The position numbers were made by a program, and so were the translations under genes. 64,000 bases of DNA, from the NCBI RefSeq assembly GCF_028746185.1, contig NZ_JAQIVH010000003.1, positions 372,001 to 436,000 of the forward strand. The letters run 5' to 3'. The notes beneath the pieces were generated by a model. The model made no database searches and was not told the origin of the DNA. It saw nothing but the letters and a program-made list of their open reading frames with translations. Positions within the stretch are counted from its first letter, which is position 1. The number at the start of each line of letters is the position of its first letter. Below, one piece after another: positions 53,818 to 62,559 of the stretch. Source of the stretch: Paenibacillus_E qinlingensis (GTDB taxonomy: Bacteria; Bacillota; Bacilli; Paenibacillales; NBRC-103111).

Positions 53818-53833
53818 GAAAACGCGAAATAAG

Positions 53834-53866
53834 TACCCTGACAGACAGTTGTCAGGGTATTCCCTT
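53834..53866 (+). terminator. Probable terminator of the second importer operon
   Basis: TACCCTGACA and TGTCAGGGTA form a near-perfect stem, followed by TTCCCTTT. Confidence 0.6.
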
Positions 53867-53923
53867 TATAATAAGGGTATAACTGGAAATAGCAATTAAA
53901 CCAATTGAAGGAGTGTATGTTGA

Positions 53924-54442
53924 ATGACACAAACGGCTGAACGGATGTATGACTATCATGTATGGGCGAATCAAACGCTGATAAACAGGTTGAAGGAGCT
54001 TCCACAGGAGGTGTACCGACAAGAGATTCAGAGTGTATTTCCGACAATTTCGAAAGTGATTGCTCATATCTATCTGACAGATCGCACTTGGTTAGACATA
54101 CTTGGAGGTAGGAGTATGAAGGCAGCTATGGAAGCTTCTTGGCCGATAACTGAAGCAACAGAGCGCAAAAGCTTGGAGGAACTAGAGGTCATGTATACCG
54201 AGTTATCACTGCGATTTAAGGCATTTCTGAAGGAACAGCCTGATTTGGAAAAGAAGATCACGGTCGATAACCCCTATGCAGGCATAAGGGAGACTAGTTT
54301 GGCTGAAATGGTTCTACAAGTTGTGAATCACGCAACGTATCATCGGGGAAATGTCACGGCTATGCTGCGCCAAATGGGTCATGCTTCCGTCATGACGGAA
54401 TACGCGTTGTTCTGGTATGCAGGTGCTGAGCAGACTATTTAA
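53924..54442 (+). CDS. DinB-family protein
   Basis: A 172-residue four-helix-bundle protein. The metal-binding histidine triad of DinB/YfiT proteins is visible as H48 (VIAHIYLTDRTW), H136 and H140 (NHATYHRG). Members include thiol transferases that use bacillithiol, plus many of unknown role; the family name comes from a damage-inducible gene. GAAGGAG precedes the ATG by about 12 bases. It is a single gene. Confidence 0.92.
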   Translation: MTQTAERMYDYHVWANQTLINRLKELPQEVYRQEIQSVFPTISKVIAHIYLTDRTWLDILGGRSMKAAMEASWPITEATERKSLEELEVMYTELSLRFKAFLKEQPDLEKKITVDNPYAGIRETSLAEMVLQVVNHATYHRGNVTAMLRQMGHASVMTEYALFWYAGAEQTI

Positions 54443-54511
54443 ACACGTTGAAGCTAAGGATTTGTTGCGCGGTTACTTGCTCCCGCGTTGTAACCAATTC
54501 AGGAGGCTTTA

Positions 54512-54637
54512 AAAACTTGCCTCACCTTCCAGAACTGTACAGCCATCGAAAGTTTGCTCCACCTTCCAGAACTGTACAGCCATTTAAAACTGGCCCCACT
54601 TTCCTGGACTGCTCAACCATCGAAAACTTGCCCCAGC
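54512..54637. repeat. 37-bp tandem repeat, about 3.4 copies
   Basis: Units of exactly 37 bp start at 54512, 54549 and 54586, with a partial fourth at 54623. Units 1 and 2 share CACCTTCCAGAACTGTACAG; unit 3 is more diverged. No spacers are present. It lies just left of array D, in the 589-bp convergent gap between the DinB-family gene and the VOC gene. Confidence 0.85.
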
Positions 54638-54667
54638 TACGGGCACATCCCAGCGCCATTCGCATAA

Positions 54668-54852
54668 TAGATGGATTTTATGATGTTAATTTGAGCGAAA
54701 TCAGCTGAAAAATTGGATTAGATGGATTATATGTAGCTAATTTTGAGGATATCCGATGAGTTGGCGAAAATCGGGGATATTAACTGTAGTAAATCCATCT
54801 AAACAGCACATTTGCGCAAAATGTGCCGAAATAGATGGATTTTTTCCATTTA
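54668..54852. repeat. Four-unit 21-bp palindrome array (locus D)
   Basis: Units of form TA-N17-TA start at 54668, 54719, 54781 and 54832 (spacing 51, 62, 51). Half-sites are TAGATGGA in every unit, paired with TAACATCA, TAGCTACA, TAACTGTA or TAAATGGA. Unit 3 is inverted relative to the others. The rest of the gap (to 54985) holds a short CTGT/CAGT-rich stretch at 54897-54930. Confidence 0.85.
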
Positions 54853-54984
54853 ATCGCTTCGGTGACCAGTCGGTGAGTCGGCCGTGTGGCCAAAGCACCA
54901 GCCAGTCAGTCTGTCTGTCTGTCAGTGAGCGGTCGTGTGATCAGCAAGCGTTCTGTCACTCAGTTGGCTGCCAGCCCAACTCCA

Positions 54985-55022
54985 AACAAAACGGCCCTGT
55001 CGCAGTCATGCGAACAGGGCCA
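54985..55022 (-). terminator. Terminator after the VOC gene
   Basis: On the minus strand GGCCCTGT and ACAGGGCC pair, with an inner TCGCATGACTGCG loop arm, followed by GTTTTGTTT. Confidence 0.85.
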
Positions 55023-55031
55023 TTGTCACGT

Positions 55032-55463
55032 TTAATTCATCGCTTCGCCTTCGGTGAACACCTGGAAGGTCACGCCGAACTTATCCTTCACTTGTCCGTA
55101 GGCTGGGCTGAAGAATGCTTCATGAAGGTCCATAATGACGGTGCCGCCTTCTTTGAGACCTTCGAAAAATTGCTTCGATTTGCTTGCATCCTTCGTTGTA
55201 ATACAAATCGTCACCTGATCTCCCTGTTGAACGGGTTTACCTGGGTCGGAGTCCGAAAACATCAGTTGACTTTCGCCGATTTGAAGCATGGCATGGGAAA
55301 TAAGTCCTTTTTGTTCATCAGCAAGCGGGTAATCTGGGCTGGCAGGCATTTCACCAAAGGTCTGTTTAAATAGGACTTGCGCATCCAGCGCTTTTTCATA
55401 AAAGGCAATAGCTTCGCCAGCAGTACCAGGTAAAACTAGATACGGAGTTAAACGAACGGACAT
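55032..55463 (-). CDS. VOC-superfamily (PhnB/glyoxalase-like) protein
   Basis: A 143-residue protein of the PhnB-type VOC fold: LTPYLVLPGTAGEAIAFYEKAL opens the first beta-alpha-beta unit and DKFGVTFQVF closes the last. VOC proteins bind metals and act in glyoxalase, resistance or unknown reactions; the substrate cannot be told. AAGGAG lies ten bases before the ATG at 55463 and seven before a GTG at 55466, so either may be used. Transcribed alone. Confidence 0.9.
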   Translation of the reverse strand: MSVRLTPYLVLPGTAGEAIAFYEKALDAQVLFKQTFGEMPASPDYPLADEQKGLISHAMLQIGESQLMFSDSDPGKPVQQGDQVTICITTKDASKSKQFFEGLKEGGTVIMDLHEAFFSPAYGQVKDKFGVTFQVFTEGEAMN

Positions 55464-55589
55464 CACTAAACAGCTCCTTAGATTTGAAGTAGTTGAAGAG
55501 GAAAAAGTCTACCTCTTATTATTACCACATTTACTAGGAAAAATAAAGAACATATGTTCTTTTTAATTTTCTGTATAACGAAATAACTG

Positions 55590-55641
55590 CCCTCGATCTC
55601 GAATTTCCCTCATGCCCTCGGAGAGTGACCTATACTATAAT
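55590..55641 (+). promoter_or_regulatory. CCCTC-repeat region and AT-rich promoter before the second YesM-type gene
   Basis: CCCTC occurs at 55590, 55607 and 55615, and GAGAGTGACCT follows. TATACT (55631) and TATAAT (55636) are -10-like. A similar TGCCCTC...AGAGTTGACCT is found at 59172, before the third importer. Confidence 0.4.
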
Positions 55642-55684
55642 ATAGTAGATAAAGACTATCTTCTTACATCCTAGAAAGGTGCTA

Positions 55685-57517
55685 ATGTCGCCTATGAATA
55701 AGCTTGCTCTCTGGTCGTGGCTGTCTCGCCTGTTCCATTCCTTCTCACTCAAACAACGTATATGGTTTACTTTTGTCATATTAATTACCGCAGGTCTGGT
55801 GGCAACAGGGAGCATCGCCTACCTCATCGCGTCCAAAGAAATTCAGCGCAATGCGATGCAGTCGAGTCAGGATACCGTGAATCAATCTGCACAAATCGTG
55901 AATGAAAGACTGAAAAATATCGGGACCGCTGTGCGGGCACTCATGTTCAGCGATGCTTTCAAGCAGTTGATGAAAGATGTTCAGAACAAGGATAGCACGA
56001 GCTACTATAAGTCATTGACGGCTTTGCAGTACGTTTTCTCACAAGTAAAATTCAACGATTCCATGATCGAGAGTATACTCATTGCCACGCCGATTGGGGA
56101 TTTTTATCCGACCTCAAGTGTACGTAATATTTCGAACTCGTTTTATGAATCGGACATGTTTAAGCAATTTAAGCTTTTGAAGCGCGGATTTTGGAGCACT
56201 GGGCATGTGGATCCGTTCTTTACGGGGAAACAGAGGGTCATCTCGCTTGTCGCAGAGGGTGTAAGTGAAGATTCGATCATGCTTAACGAACCAACCAATG
56301 TGTACGTAGTCATCAATGTGAAGGAAGATGATTTACGTGAACTATTTATGGATAATTTGTCGGACCCTAATAAGCAATACTACTTCGTAGATTCGCAAGG
56401 TGAAGATATTAACTACGCCGATCGTATTCAGGATAAAGCCTTCATTCAACGCCCCGATTTTGTGCATCAACTTAGCAATGATAGTAAAGGATCATTCTTT
56501 TTTAAGGATAAGGACAGGAATAACTACCTCGTTAACTATGCGCGTCTAGACGTCAAGGACGATTGGATGATTGTCAGTGTCCAAGCCAAAGATAAATTGT
56601 TAGCCAAATTGAATGGCATCAAACAAGCCACAACATATGTGACAATCGGCTTCATTCTGGTTTCTCTGTTTATCACAAACAATCTAACGCTCTTGCTGCT
56701 CAAGCCGCTGTTTCGACTGCAAAAACTGATGAAACGCGTAGAAGAGAATGATCTGGAAGTACGATTTGAAAGTGAATATAAGGATGAAGTTTCTCAGGTT
56801 GGATTCCGCTTCAACCGGATGTTGGACGAGATAAAACAGCTTATTGCGGATGTCACCAATCGGGAACGCGATAAACGAAGGGCAGAGATTAAGGCGTTGA
56901 CGGCGCAAATGGATCCGCATTTTTTCTATAACACGCTCAATACGATCTACTGCAAATCAGTCCTGGGTGAAAACGAAGACGTGAATGAAATGATTTTGGC
57001 CTTATCGAATATGTTCCAATTGAGCTTAAGTGGGGGCAGGGATTTGATTCCTCTCGCAGATGAGCTCGATCATGTTCGTCAATATTTGGCGATTCAGCAA
57101 AGGTCGTATGAGAATTTATTCGTCTTCCAAATGGAGGTCGAGCCAGAGTTGCAAACTTGCCTTGTACCTAAAATTATCATTCAGCCATTGATTGAAAATA
57201 GCATTTTGCACGGCTTCAAGGATATGACCTCCGGTGGTGAAATTCAGCTCCGAGCTCGAGCCGAAGATGAGTGGCTGCATATCACGGTGGAGGATAACGG
57301 ACATGGTCTCGTTCCCGAACGCCTTCTCCAAAGCATGATGCACAAGGTGGCCTCGAAACATGGCTATGCCCTGCGCAATATTTATACGCGTCTACAGCTG
57401 TACTATGGGAATGATCAACGGATGGAGATCGGGGCGAATGCATGTGGCGGAGCTCAAATCGACTTGTGGCTGCCACGTTATGAGAATGAGGAGGATTTCC
57501 ATGGACCGACTAATTAA
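55685..57517 (+). CDS. Sensor histidine kinase, YesM type (second)
   Basis: A 610-residue membrane kinase. Helices at about 26-48 and 310-332 flank an extracellular sensor domain. A HAMP domain (KPLFRLQKLMKRVEENDLEVRF), then a His_kinase domain with H412 in TAQMDPHFFYNTLNTIYC, and a HATPase domain with VEDNGHGLVPE follow. GAAAGGTG lies just before the ATG at 55685; ATG at 55694 is an alternative. Its end overlaps the next gene, a YesN-type regulator, by 17 bp. Confidence 0.94.
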   Translation: MSPMNKLALWSWLSRLFHSFSLKQRIWFTFVILITAGLVATGSIAYLIASKEIQRNAMQSSQDTVNQSAQIVNERLKNIGTAVRALMFSDAFKQLMKDVQNKDSTSYYKSLTALQYVFSQVKFNDSMIESILIATPIGDFYPTSSVRNISNSFYESDMFKQFKLLKRGFWSTGHVDPFFTGKQRVISLVAEGVSEDSIMLNEPTNVYVVINVKEDDLRELFMDNLSDPNKQYYFVDSQGEDINYADRIQDKAFIQRPDFVHQLSNDSKGSFFFKDKDRNNYLVNYARLDVKDDWMIVSVQAKDKLLAKLNGIKQATTYVTIGFILVSLFITNNLTLLLLKPLFRLQKLMKRVEENDLEVRFESEYKDEVSQVGFRFNRMLDEIKQLIADVTNRERDKRRAEIKALTAQMDPHFFYNTLNTIYCKSVLGENEDVNEMILALSNMFQLSLSGGRDLIPLADELDHVRQYLAIQQRSYENLFVFQMEVEPELQTCLVPKIIIQPLIENSILHGFKDMTSGGEIQLRARAEDEWLHITVEDNGHGLVPERLLQSMMHKVASKHGYALRNIYTRLQLYYGNDQRMEIGANACGGAQIDLWLPRYENEEDFHGPTN

Positions 57518-59123
57518 GCTATGCGTGGTGGATGATATTCGAAGTGTCGTGGATATGATTACGAAGAAAATTCCATGGGAAGATCATGGGATTGAAGTCG
57601 TTGGAAGTGGGACCAATGGCGAGGAAGGTTTTGCGGTAATTCGTGAAACACGGCCAGACCTGATTCTAACCGACATTCGTATGCCCAAAATGGATGGTCT
57701 AGAAATGACACGCAATATTATGGAGATCCTGCCTACGAGTAAAGTTATTATTTTAAGCGCGTATACCGACTTCGATTATGCCCAAAAAGCGATCCAATAC
57801 GGCGCATTAGATTATGTGAAGAAGCCTTTTTCCATTGAACAGATTGTGAAAGCGGTCGTAAAAGCGAAGGAAGTTTGGGAGCAGGAGAACCTGAGCCGTA
57901 CGCAATTGATCAGCCTTCAACAGAAAATTAAAGAAAGCATGCCAGCCCTCAGACAAGAGTATTTGTCGCTGTTGGTTTACCATCAGACGAATGAAGCGGA
58001 ATTGGCGCGATTATCAGATTTTTTGGACATTAATGAGCTGAAGGCGCCGTTCGCGGTAATGACGATCCAAATTGATCAGTTTACCGATAAATATGGGGAA
58101 GTGCCGGTTAAAGAGTTAGAGCTAGTTCGTTTTTCCTTGCAAAATATTGTGGAAGAAACGATTGCCTTAGGCGGGCCAGCGTTTGTGTTCCGGGAGGGTT
58201 TCAATCGCTATATTTGTATTCTCCATGTGGCGAATCATGAAATGCCGATTGCAATTGCAGATCAATGCTGCGCGAACATTGCACGACATACGAAATTTAC
58301 GATCTCCATTGGCATTGGAAATCGTGTGGAGACCGTGGAAGAGCTGCCGAAGAGTTATCAGCAGTCGCTTAGCGCGTTATCGTATCATTTTTATACGGGT
58401 GGGAATGGTGCATTTAGCTTTAATTCGGATGCCAAAGCGGTTCCAGTGGAGTGGATTTACACGGAGGATAGCGAGAATGAGTTTCTGTTCGCTTTTCGCT
58501 CGGGGAATCGAGATGCCTGCGTCGAATGGGCGACGACGATTTTCACGGAGATGGGAAAAGTGGCCGTTCTCCCTGAGCCTGGTGTCGTTGAGCGACTGCT
58601 GCAAGGCCTTGTCCTTCGCATGCTGCGGGTGCTGATGGAGAAATTCCCTCGCCATAGCTTAGCTGAATTTGAAGCGAAAAACGAGGAGATTAGAGATAGC
58701 GGTGCGGCTCTCCTAGAATATCGGGCTTGGTTCATTGAGCTGTGCGAATTAGGCTGTCGACTGATCCATCAAGAACGGGCGAGCGAGTCGCAGAAAATCA
58801 TCCTTCGTTCAGCGGAGTACATCAAAGCGAATCTGGACATTGATTTGACCTTGGAGCACTGTGCAAAGCAGGTTAACTTAAGTTGGGGCTACTATTCAAA
58901 TTTGTTCAAAAAAGTGACCGGTTCGACCTTCCAACAATTCGTTACGCAAGCCAAAATGGAGCGGGCGAAGTCGATGCTAATCGAGGATTATCAGGTGCAA
59001 GAAATCGCGCAACAACTGGGTTACGAGCATCGGCGTTATTTCAGCGAGGTATTTAAAAAGCAGACCGGCCTCACGCCGACGGAATTCAAAGAAATGTCGC
59101 TGGGCAAGCCCTCTAAGCCGTGA
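57501..59123 (+). CDS. Response regulator, YesN type (second)
   Basis: A 540-residue regulator: receiver with D11/D12 and phosphoacceptor D58 in RPDLILTDIRMPKMDG, KKPF at the end of the domain, a long central region (about 150-430), and C-terminal AraC motifs (LTLEHCAKQVNLSWGYYSNLFKK; VQEIAQQLGYEHRRYFSEVFKK). The ATG at 57501 has GAGGAGG ten bases upstream; the much longer frame to 57360 is an artefact inside the kinase gene. It likely controls the importer at 59263. Confidence 0.95.
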   Translation: MDRLIKLCVVDDIRSVVDMITKKIPWEDHGIEVVGSGTNGEEGFAVIRETRPDLILTDIRMPKMDGLEMTRNIMEILPTSKVIILSAYTDFDYAQKAIQYGALDYVKKPFSIEQIVKAVVKAKEVWEQENLSRTQLISLQQKIKESMPALRQEYLSLLVYHQTNEAELARLSDFLDINELKAPFAVMTIQIDQFTDKYGEVPVKELELVRFSLQNIVEETIALGGPAFVFREGFNRYICILHVANHEMPIAIADQCCANIARHTKFTISIGIGNRVETVEELPKSYQQSLSALSYHFYTGGNGAFSFNSDAKAVPVEWIYTEDSENEFLFAFRSGNRDACVEWATTIFTEMGKVAVLPEPGVVERLLQGLVLRMLRVLMEKFPRHSLAEFEAKNEEIRDSGAALLEYRAWFIELCELGCRLIHQERASESQKIILRSAEYIKANLDIDLTLEHCAKQVNLSWGYYSNLFKKVTGSTFQQFVTQAKMERAKSMLIEDYQVQEIAQQLGYEHRRYFSEVFKKQTGLTPTEFKEMSLGKPSKP

Positions 59124-59138
59124 GGGCTTGCTTGTTTT
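59104..59138 (+). terminator. Terminator after the second YesN-type gene
   Basis: GCAAGCCCT and AGGGCTTGC form the stem with a CTAAGCCGTG loop, followed by TTGTTTTAT. Confidence 0.85.
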
Positions 59139-59187
59139 ATGAGCAGGCGGTGGGCAATATATAGAAATACCTGCCCTCATTCAAGAG

Positions 59188-59216
59188 TTGACCTCATTAT
59201 CAGGACATCGTAATTC
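59188..59216 (+). promoter_or_regulatory. Promoter candidate of the third importer operon
   Basis: TTGACC (59188-59193) and TAATTC (59211-59216) with 17 bp spacing. TGCCCTC at 59172 lies just upstream and may be the regulator site. Confidence 0.5.
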
Positions 59217-59262
59217 TTTTACTATTAGAAGTGTAAACAACAGATTTAAGGGAGGCTTACAC

Positions 59263-60657
59263 ATGATTAAGAAACTAGGGACGGTCACATTAACAGTCGC
59301 ACTCGCAGGCAGCTTAGCAGCTTGCAGCTCCACCAAAACCGATACAGCAGCAAGCCCAGCGGCATCGGCGAAAGCGTCAACTGCGCCAGCGAGCGCGGCA
59401 CCTGCCAAAGCCAAAACGAAGCTTTCTTATTGGACGGGTGACCGTCATGATATGGACTATATTAAGAGTGTTGTACAGAAATTTAACGAAACGAATGGCG
59501 AAAACATTGAAGTTGAAATGGTTGTAAAGACGGAAGACTTCAACCAAGCGATTGATTTGGCTTTTGCTTCCGGACAGGCGCCTGACATCATTCGTGTCAA
59601 AGAAAATACAATCCAGCCTTTTGCAGCGAAAGGGTATCTGAAACCGATTGATTCTTATGTAACGGATGCGATTAAGAAGAAATTCCCAGTCATTGATGAT
59701 TTCAACCGCATTGGTGGCAAAATGTACAGCCTTCCAAACTACGGATCGACGATTCGTCTCGTTTATAACAAAGAGCTTTTCGCTAAAGCTGGCATCGCGG
59801 CACCTCCGAAAACATTGAAAGAAATGGTTGAGGATGCGAAGAAAATTACCGCAGTTGGTAAAGCGAATGGTTCCTACGGCTTCGCGCAGAACTTCAAGAG
59901 CCCAGACAGTGCCCTTGGTCGTTCAGCAAGAGTCATTGCAGAAGCTAGCGGCTACGGCGGCTTTGGGTATGATTTCAAAACAGCGAAGTTTGATTTCGCA
60001 GGGTACAAAGATATCATTCAATCCTTCAAGCAAATGGTGGACGATGGCAGCACATTACCAGGTATGGAATCCTTGGATATTGATCCGCTTCGTGCACAAT
60101 TCGCGGAAGGGAAAATCGGTATGTACATCTCCTTCTCTTCGGAGCCAGGCGTCTACGCGAACCAATTCCCAGCCAAGATTGAATGGGCTGCAGCGCCTGT
60201 TCCAACCATTGATGGCACGATCAAAGGCGCAAGTTCATTCCTTGGCGGCCAATGGCTATCTATCAGCAACACAACCAAAAATGCCGATCAAGCTTGGAAG
60301 TTCATGCAATTCATGTATGAAGATGAAGTCTTGAAAACGTATCACGAAAAAGGCTTTGGCTTGTCGATGGTACCATCTGTATCCTCTGTTGCCAAAAAAC
60401 CAGAGATCAAAGGTATTGAAGGCTTCTTACCTAGTGGAAATGACGGCACATGGCCGCTTCAACCAACCGTTACGGTTGAAGGTATGAAATTCAATGATGC
60501 TTTCTTCAAATATATGATCAGCGGAGGTAACTTGGATCAGATTATTCAAGATTTGAGCAAACGTTATAACGATGCGTTGGATAAAGCAGTCGCCAAAGGC
60601 GATGTCAAAGTAGCGCCGAATCCAAGCTTCGATCCAATGAAATTAATGATGAAATAG
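59263..60657 (+). CDS. Sugar ABC transporter binding lipoprotein, family 1 (third importer)
   Basis: A 464-residue extracellular binding protein. The signal peptide MIKKLGTVTLTVALAGSLAA is followed directly by the lipobox cysteine, then an Ala/Ser/Pro linker. The body (LSYWTGDRHDMDYIKSVVQKFNETNGENIEV) is of the MalE/UgpB-like type and shorter than the LplA-type proteins of this window. GGGAGG lies seven bases before the ATG; the longer frame from 59188 overlaps the promoter. Two permease genes follow. Confidence 0.94.
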   Translation: MIKKLGTVTLTVALAGSLAACSSTKTDTAASPAASAKASTAPASAAPAKAKTKLSYWTGDRHDMDYIKSVVQKFNETNGENIEVEMVVKTEDFNQAIDLAFASGQAPDIIRVKENTIQPFAAKGYLKPIDSYVTDAIKKKFPVIDDFNRIGGKMYSLPNYGSTIRLVYNKELFAKAGIAAPPKTLKEMVEDAKKITAVGKANGSYGFAQNFKSPDSALGRSARVIAEASGYGGFGYDFKTAKFDFAGYKDIIQSFKQMVDDGSTLPGMESLDIDPLRAQFAEGKIGMYISFSSEPGVYANQFPAKIEWAAAPVPTIDGTIKGASSFLGGQWLSISNTTKNADQAWKFMQFMYEDEVLKTYHEKGFGLSMVPSVSSVAKKPEIKGIEGFLPSGNDGTWPLQPTVTVEGMKFNDAFFKYMISGGNLDQIIQDLSKRYNDALDKAVAKGDVKVAPNPSFDPMKLMMK

Positions 60658-60677
60658 AGCTAACTGAAGAGGCATAC

Positions 60678-60709
60678 AGCGAGGGTGGAGGTTAAACTCC
60701 ACTCTCGCT
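60678..60709 (+). promoter_or_regulatory. Hairpin between binding-protein and permease genes (third importer)
   Basis: AGCGAGGGTGGAG and CTCCACTCTCGCT form a 13-bp stem with one mismatch around GTTAAA, without a clear T run. Confidence 0.75.
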
Positions 60710-60739
60710 CTCTACTTAGCGTGAAGGAGGAAGGAATGG

Positions 60740-61636
60740 ATGAACAGAACACGCCAGATCGGGTTTTCCTACTTATTTTTGTTTCCAAGCTTTCTACTGA
60801 CCATGGTGCTGGGCGTCTATCCGATTGCTTGGGCAATTCGATACATGTTTTATGAGTACAAAGGCTACGCGGCTCCTACGTTTATTGGATGGGATAACTT
60901 CAGTCGACTCTTCCGGGATACGGAGTACTGGCATTCTGTAGTAAATACATTCGTCTATGCAGGTGGGAAGCTCATTATAACTCTTCCGTTATGCTTATTA
61001 CTTGCCGTTATATTGAACTCTAAACTGCGCGGACGCAACTGGTTAAGAGCCATCTATTTCATGCCTACGATCATTAGCTCAGCTGTCATGGCTGTCGTAT
61101 TCTTTATCATTTTCAACTCGTACAACGGTATTCTTAATCAGTATTTATTAAAGTTTCATATCATCTCTGAAAGAATCGATTGGCTCGGACCCAAGCATGC
61201 GATGCTGACAACGATCCTCATTGCGGTGTGGGGGGCGGTAGGGAACTACATGCTGTTGTTTCTAGCTGGTCTTCAAAATATCCCGAATGATGTGTACGAA
61301 AGCTCATCCTTGGACGGCGCGAATAAATGGCAGCAGTTCTGGTATTTAACGATTCCAATGTTAGGTCCCGTGCTGCAAATTGTGATCATGCTCGCGATCA
61401 TCAACTCTCTCAAAGGGTATGAGAGCATTATGGTTCTTACCGAAGGCGGACCGGTAGGGAAGACGGAAGTCATGTATCTTTACGTTTACAAGCTCTTTTT
61501 CCCAACACCATCAGGGGCTCTGACAGATCAACAATTTGGTTACGGCAGCGCTGTTGGCTTCATGACTGCTGTCATAGTCGGCATCATTACCCTTGTATAT
61601 CATGGGATGTCGAAGCGTCTAAACAAACTTCAATAG
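60740..61636 (+). CDS. ABC transporter permease, UgpA/MalF type
   Basis: A 298-residue six-helix permease. YLFLFPSFLLTMVLGVYPIAW is helix 1 (about residues 10-30), PTFIGWDNFSRLFRD the following loop, and the EAA loop reads ESSSLDGANKWQQFWYLTIP. GGAGGAAGG lies just before the ATG. It pairs with the next gene, 18 bp downstream, to form the sugar channel. Confidence 0.94.
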   Translation: MNRTRQIGFSYLFLFPSFLLTMVLGVYPIAWAIRYMFYEYKGYAAPTFIGWDNFSRLFRDTEYWHSVVNTFVYAGGKLIITLPLCLLLAVILNSKLRGRNWLRAIYFMPTIISSAVMAVVFFIIFNSYNGILNQYLLKFHIISERIDWLGPKHAMLTTILIAVWGAVGNYMLLFLAGLQNIPNDVYESSSLDGANKWQQFWYLTIPMLGPVLQIVIMLAIINSLKGYESIMVLTEGGPVGKTEVMYLYVYKLFFPTPSGALTDQQFGYGSAVGFMTAVIVGIITLVYHGMSKRLNKLQ

Positions 61637-61654
61637 GAAGGAGACCCCAGAATC

Positions 61655-62545
61655 ATGGAAGTGACAAAATCGATACCTACTGTTCATATAAAGAAACCAA
61701 CACAGTCGTTTTCAGTGGGGAAATGGGGCGGAAGAGCGCTGCTCTGGTTATTTTTACTGTTAACCGCCTTGCTCATCGTTTTCCCGGTCGTTGTGACTTT
61801 TTTAGGCTCCTTTATGTCAAATTTGGAGATTACTAAGGGGGGCAAGATATTCCCGTCTTCCTGGCATATTGAGAATTATAAGGAAGCCTGGGTACAGGCC
61901 AACTTTGCGAGATTTACATGGAATAGCTTGTTCTTGAGTGGAGCAACGACGATCGGCGTACTGACCGTAGCTTCCATGGCAGCTTATGTGGTTGACCGTA
62001 TTAAATTTCCAGGAAAAACGATCTATGTGGCGATACAAGCGTCCACCATGTTTATCTCCATTGGCGCAGTCGTCATTCGACCGCAGTTTGAGCTGATGGT
62101 GAAGTTACACTTGAATACGAGTTTATGGGGCGTTGTTCTCATTCTAGTTAGCGGTCACGCGTATATCTTCTTTATTCTACTAAGCTTTCTGCAGGGTATT
62201 TCCCGGGAATTAGACGAAGCCGCGCGAATAGACGGCTGTTCCAATGCAGGCATTTTCTGGCGAATTATTTTGCCTTTGATGCGACCAGGACTCGGGGTTG
62301 GCGCCTTGTTTACCTTTTGCGGGGCGTGGAACGAGTACTTGCGTCCGTTAGTGTTCACGATGACGAATCCAAAGTTGCAAACGTTGACCGTTGGATTATC
62401 CTACCTGCGTTATGGCTCATCGGCAGCCGTTCAAACGCATTATATGCTGGCGGGAGCGTGCTTATCGATTCTTCCGTTGTTGTTGGTTTATATGATTGCG
62501 AATCGTTCATTTATGCAAATGACGGCGGGTTCATTGAAAGGCTAG
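61655..62545 (+). CDS. ABC transporter permease, UgpE/MalG type
   Basis: A 296-residue six-helix permease. Features: GSFMSNLEITKGGKIFPSSW after helix 1, the EAA loop DEAARIDGCSNAGIFWRIILP and the C-terminal FMQMTAGSLKG typical for the group. GGAAGGAG precedes the ATG. It is followed after 14 bp by a heparinase-type gene in the same direction, so enzyme and importer are cotranscribed. Confidence 0.94.
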   Translation: MEVTKSIPTVHIKKPTQSFSVGKWGGRALLWLFLLLTALLIVFPVVVTFLGSFMSNLEITKGGKIFPSSWHIENYKEAWVQANFARFTWNSLFLSGATTIGVLTVASMAAYVVDRIKFPGKTIYVAIQASTMFISIGAVVIRPQFELMVKLHLNTSLWGVVLILVSGHAYIFFILLSFLQGISRELDEAARIDGCSNAGIFWRIILPLMRPGLGVGALFTFCGAWNEYLRPLVFTMTNPKLQTLTVGLSYLRYGSSAAVQTHYMLAGACLSILPLLLVYMIANRSFMQMTAGSLKG

Positions 62546-62559
62546 GAGGACTTACGACC

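Noticed and set aside
54512..54637. CRISPR array
   Set aside because: The 37-bp units are directly adjacent without spacers, and no cas genes are present.
54897..54930. CTGT/CAGT microsatellite as a phase-variation switch
   Set aside because: Too short, intergenic, and not near a start codon or promoter.
54756..55373. 205-residue plus-strand frame covering part of array D and the VOC gene
   Set aside because: It runs antisense through the well-supported VOC gene and through repeats; no ribosome site.
57360..57500. 47-residue N-terminal extension of the second YesN-type regulator
   Set aside because: It lies inside the kinase gene; the receiver domain begins right at the ATG at 57501, which has a strong ribosome site.
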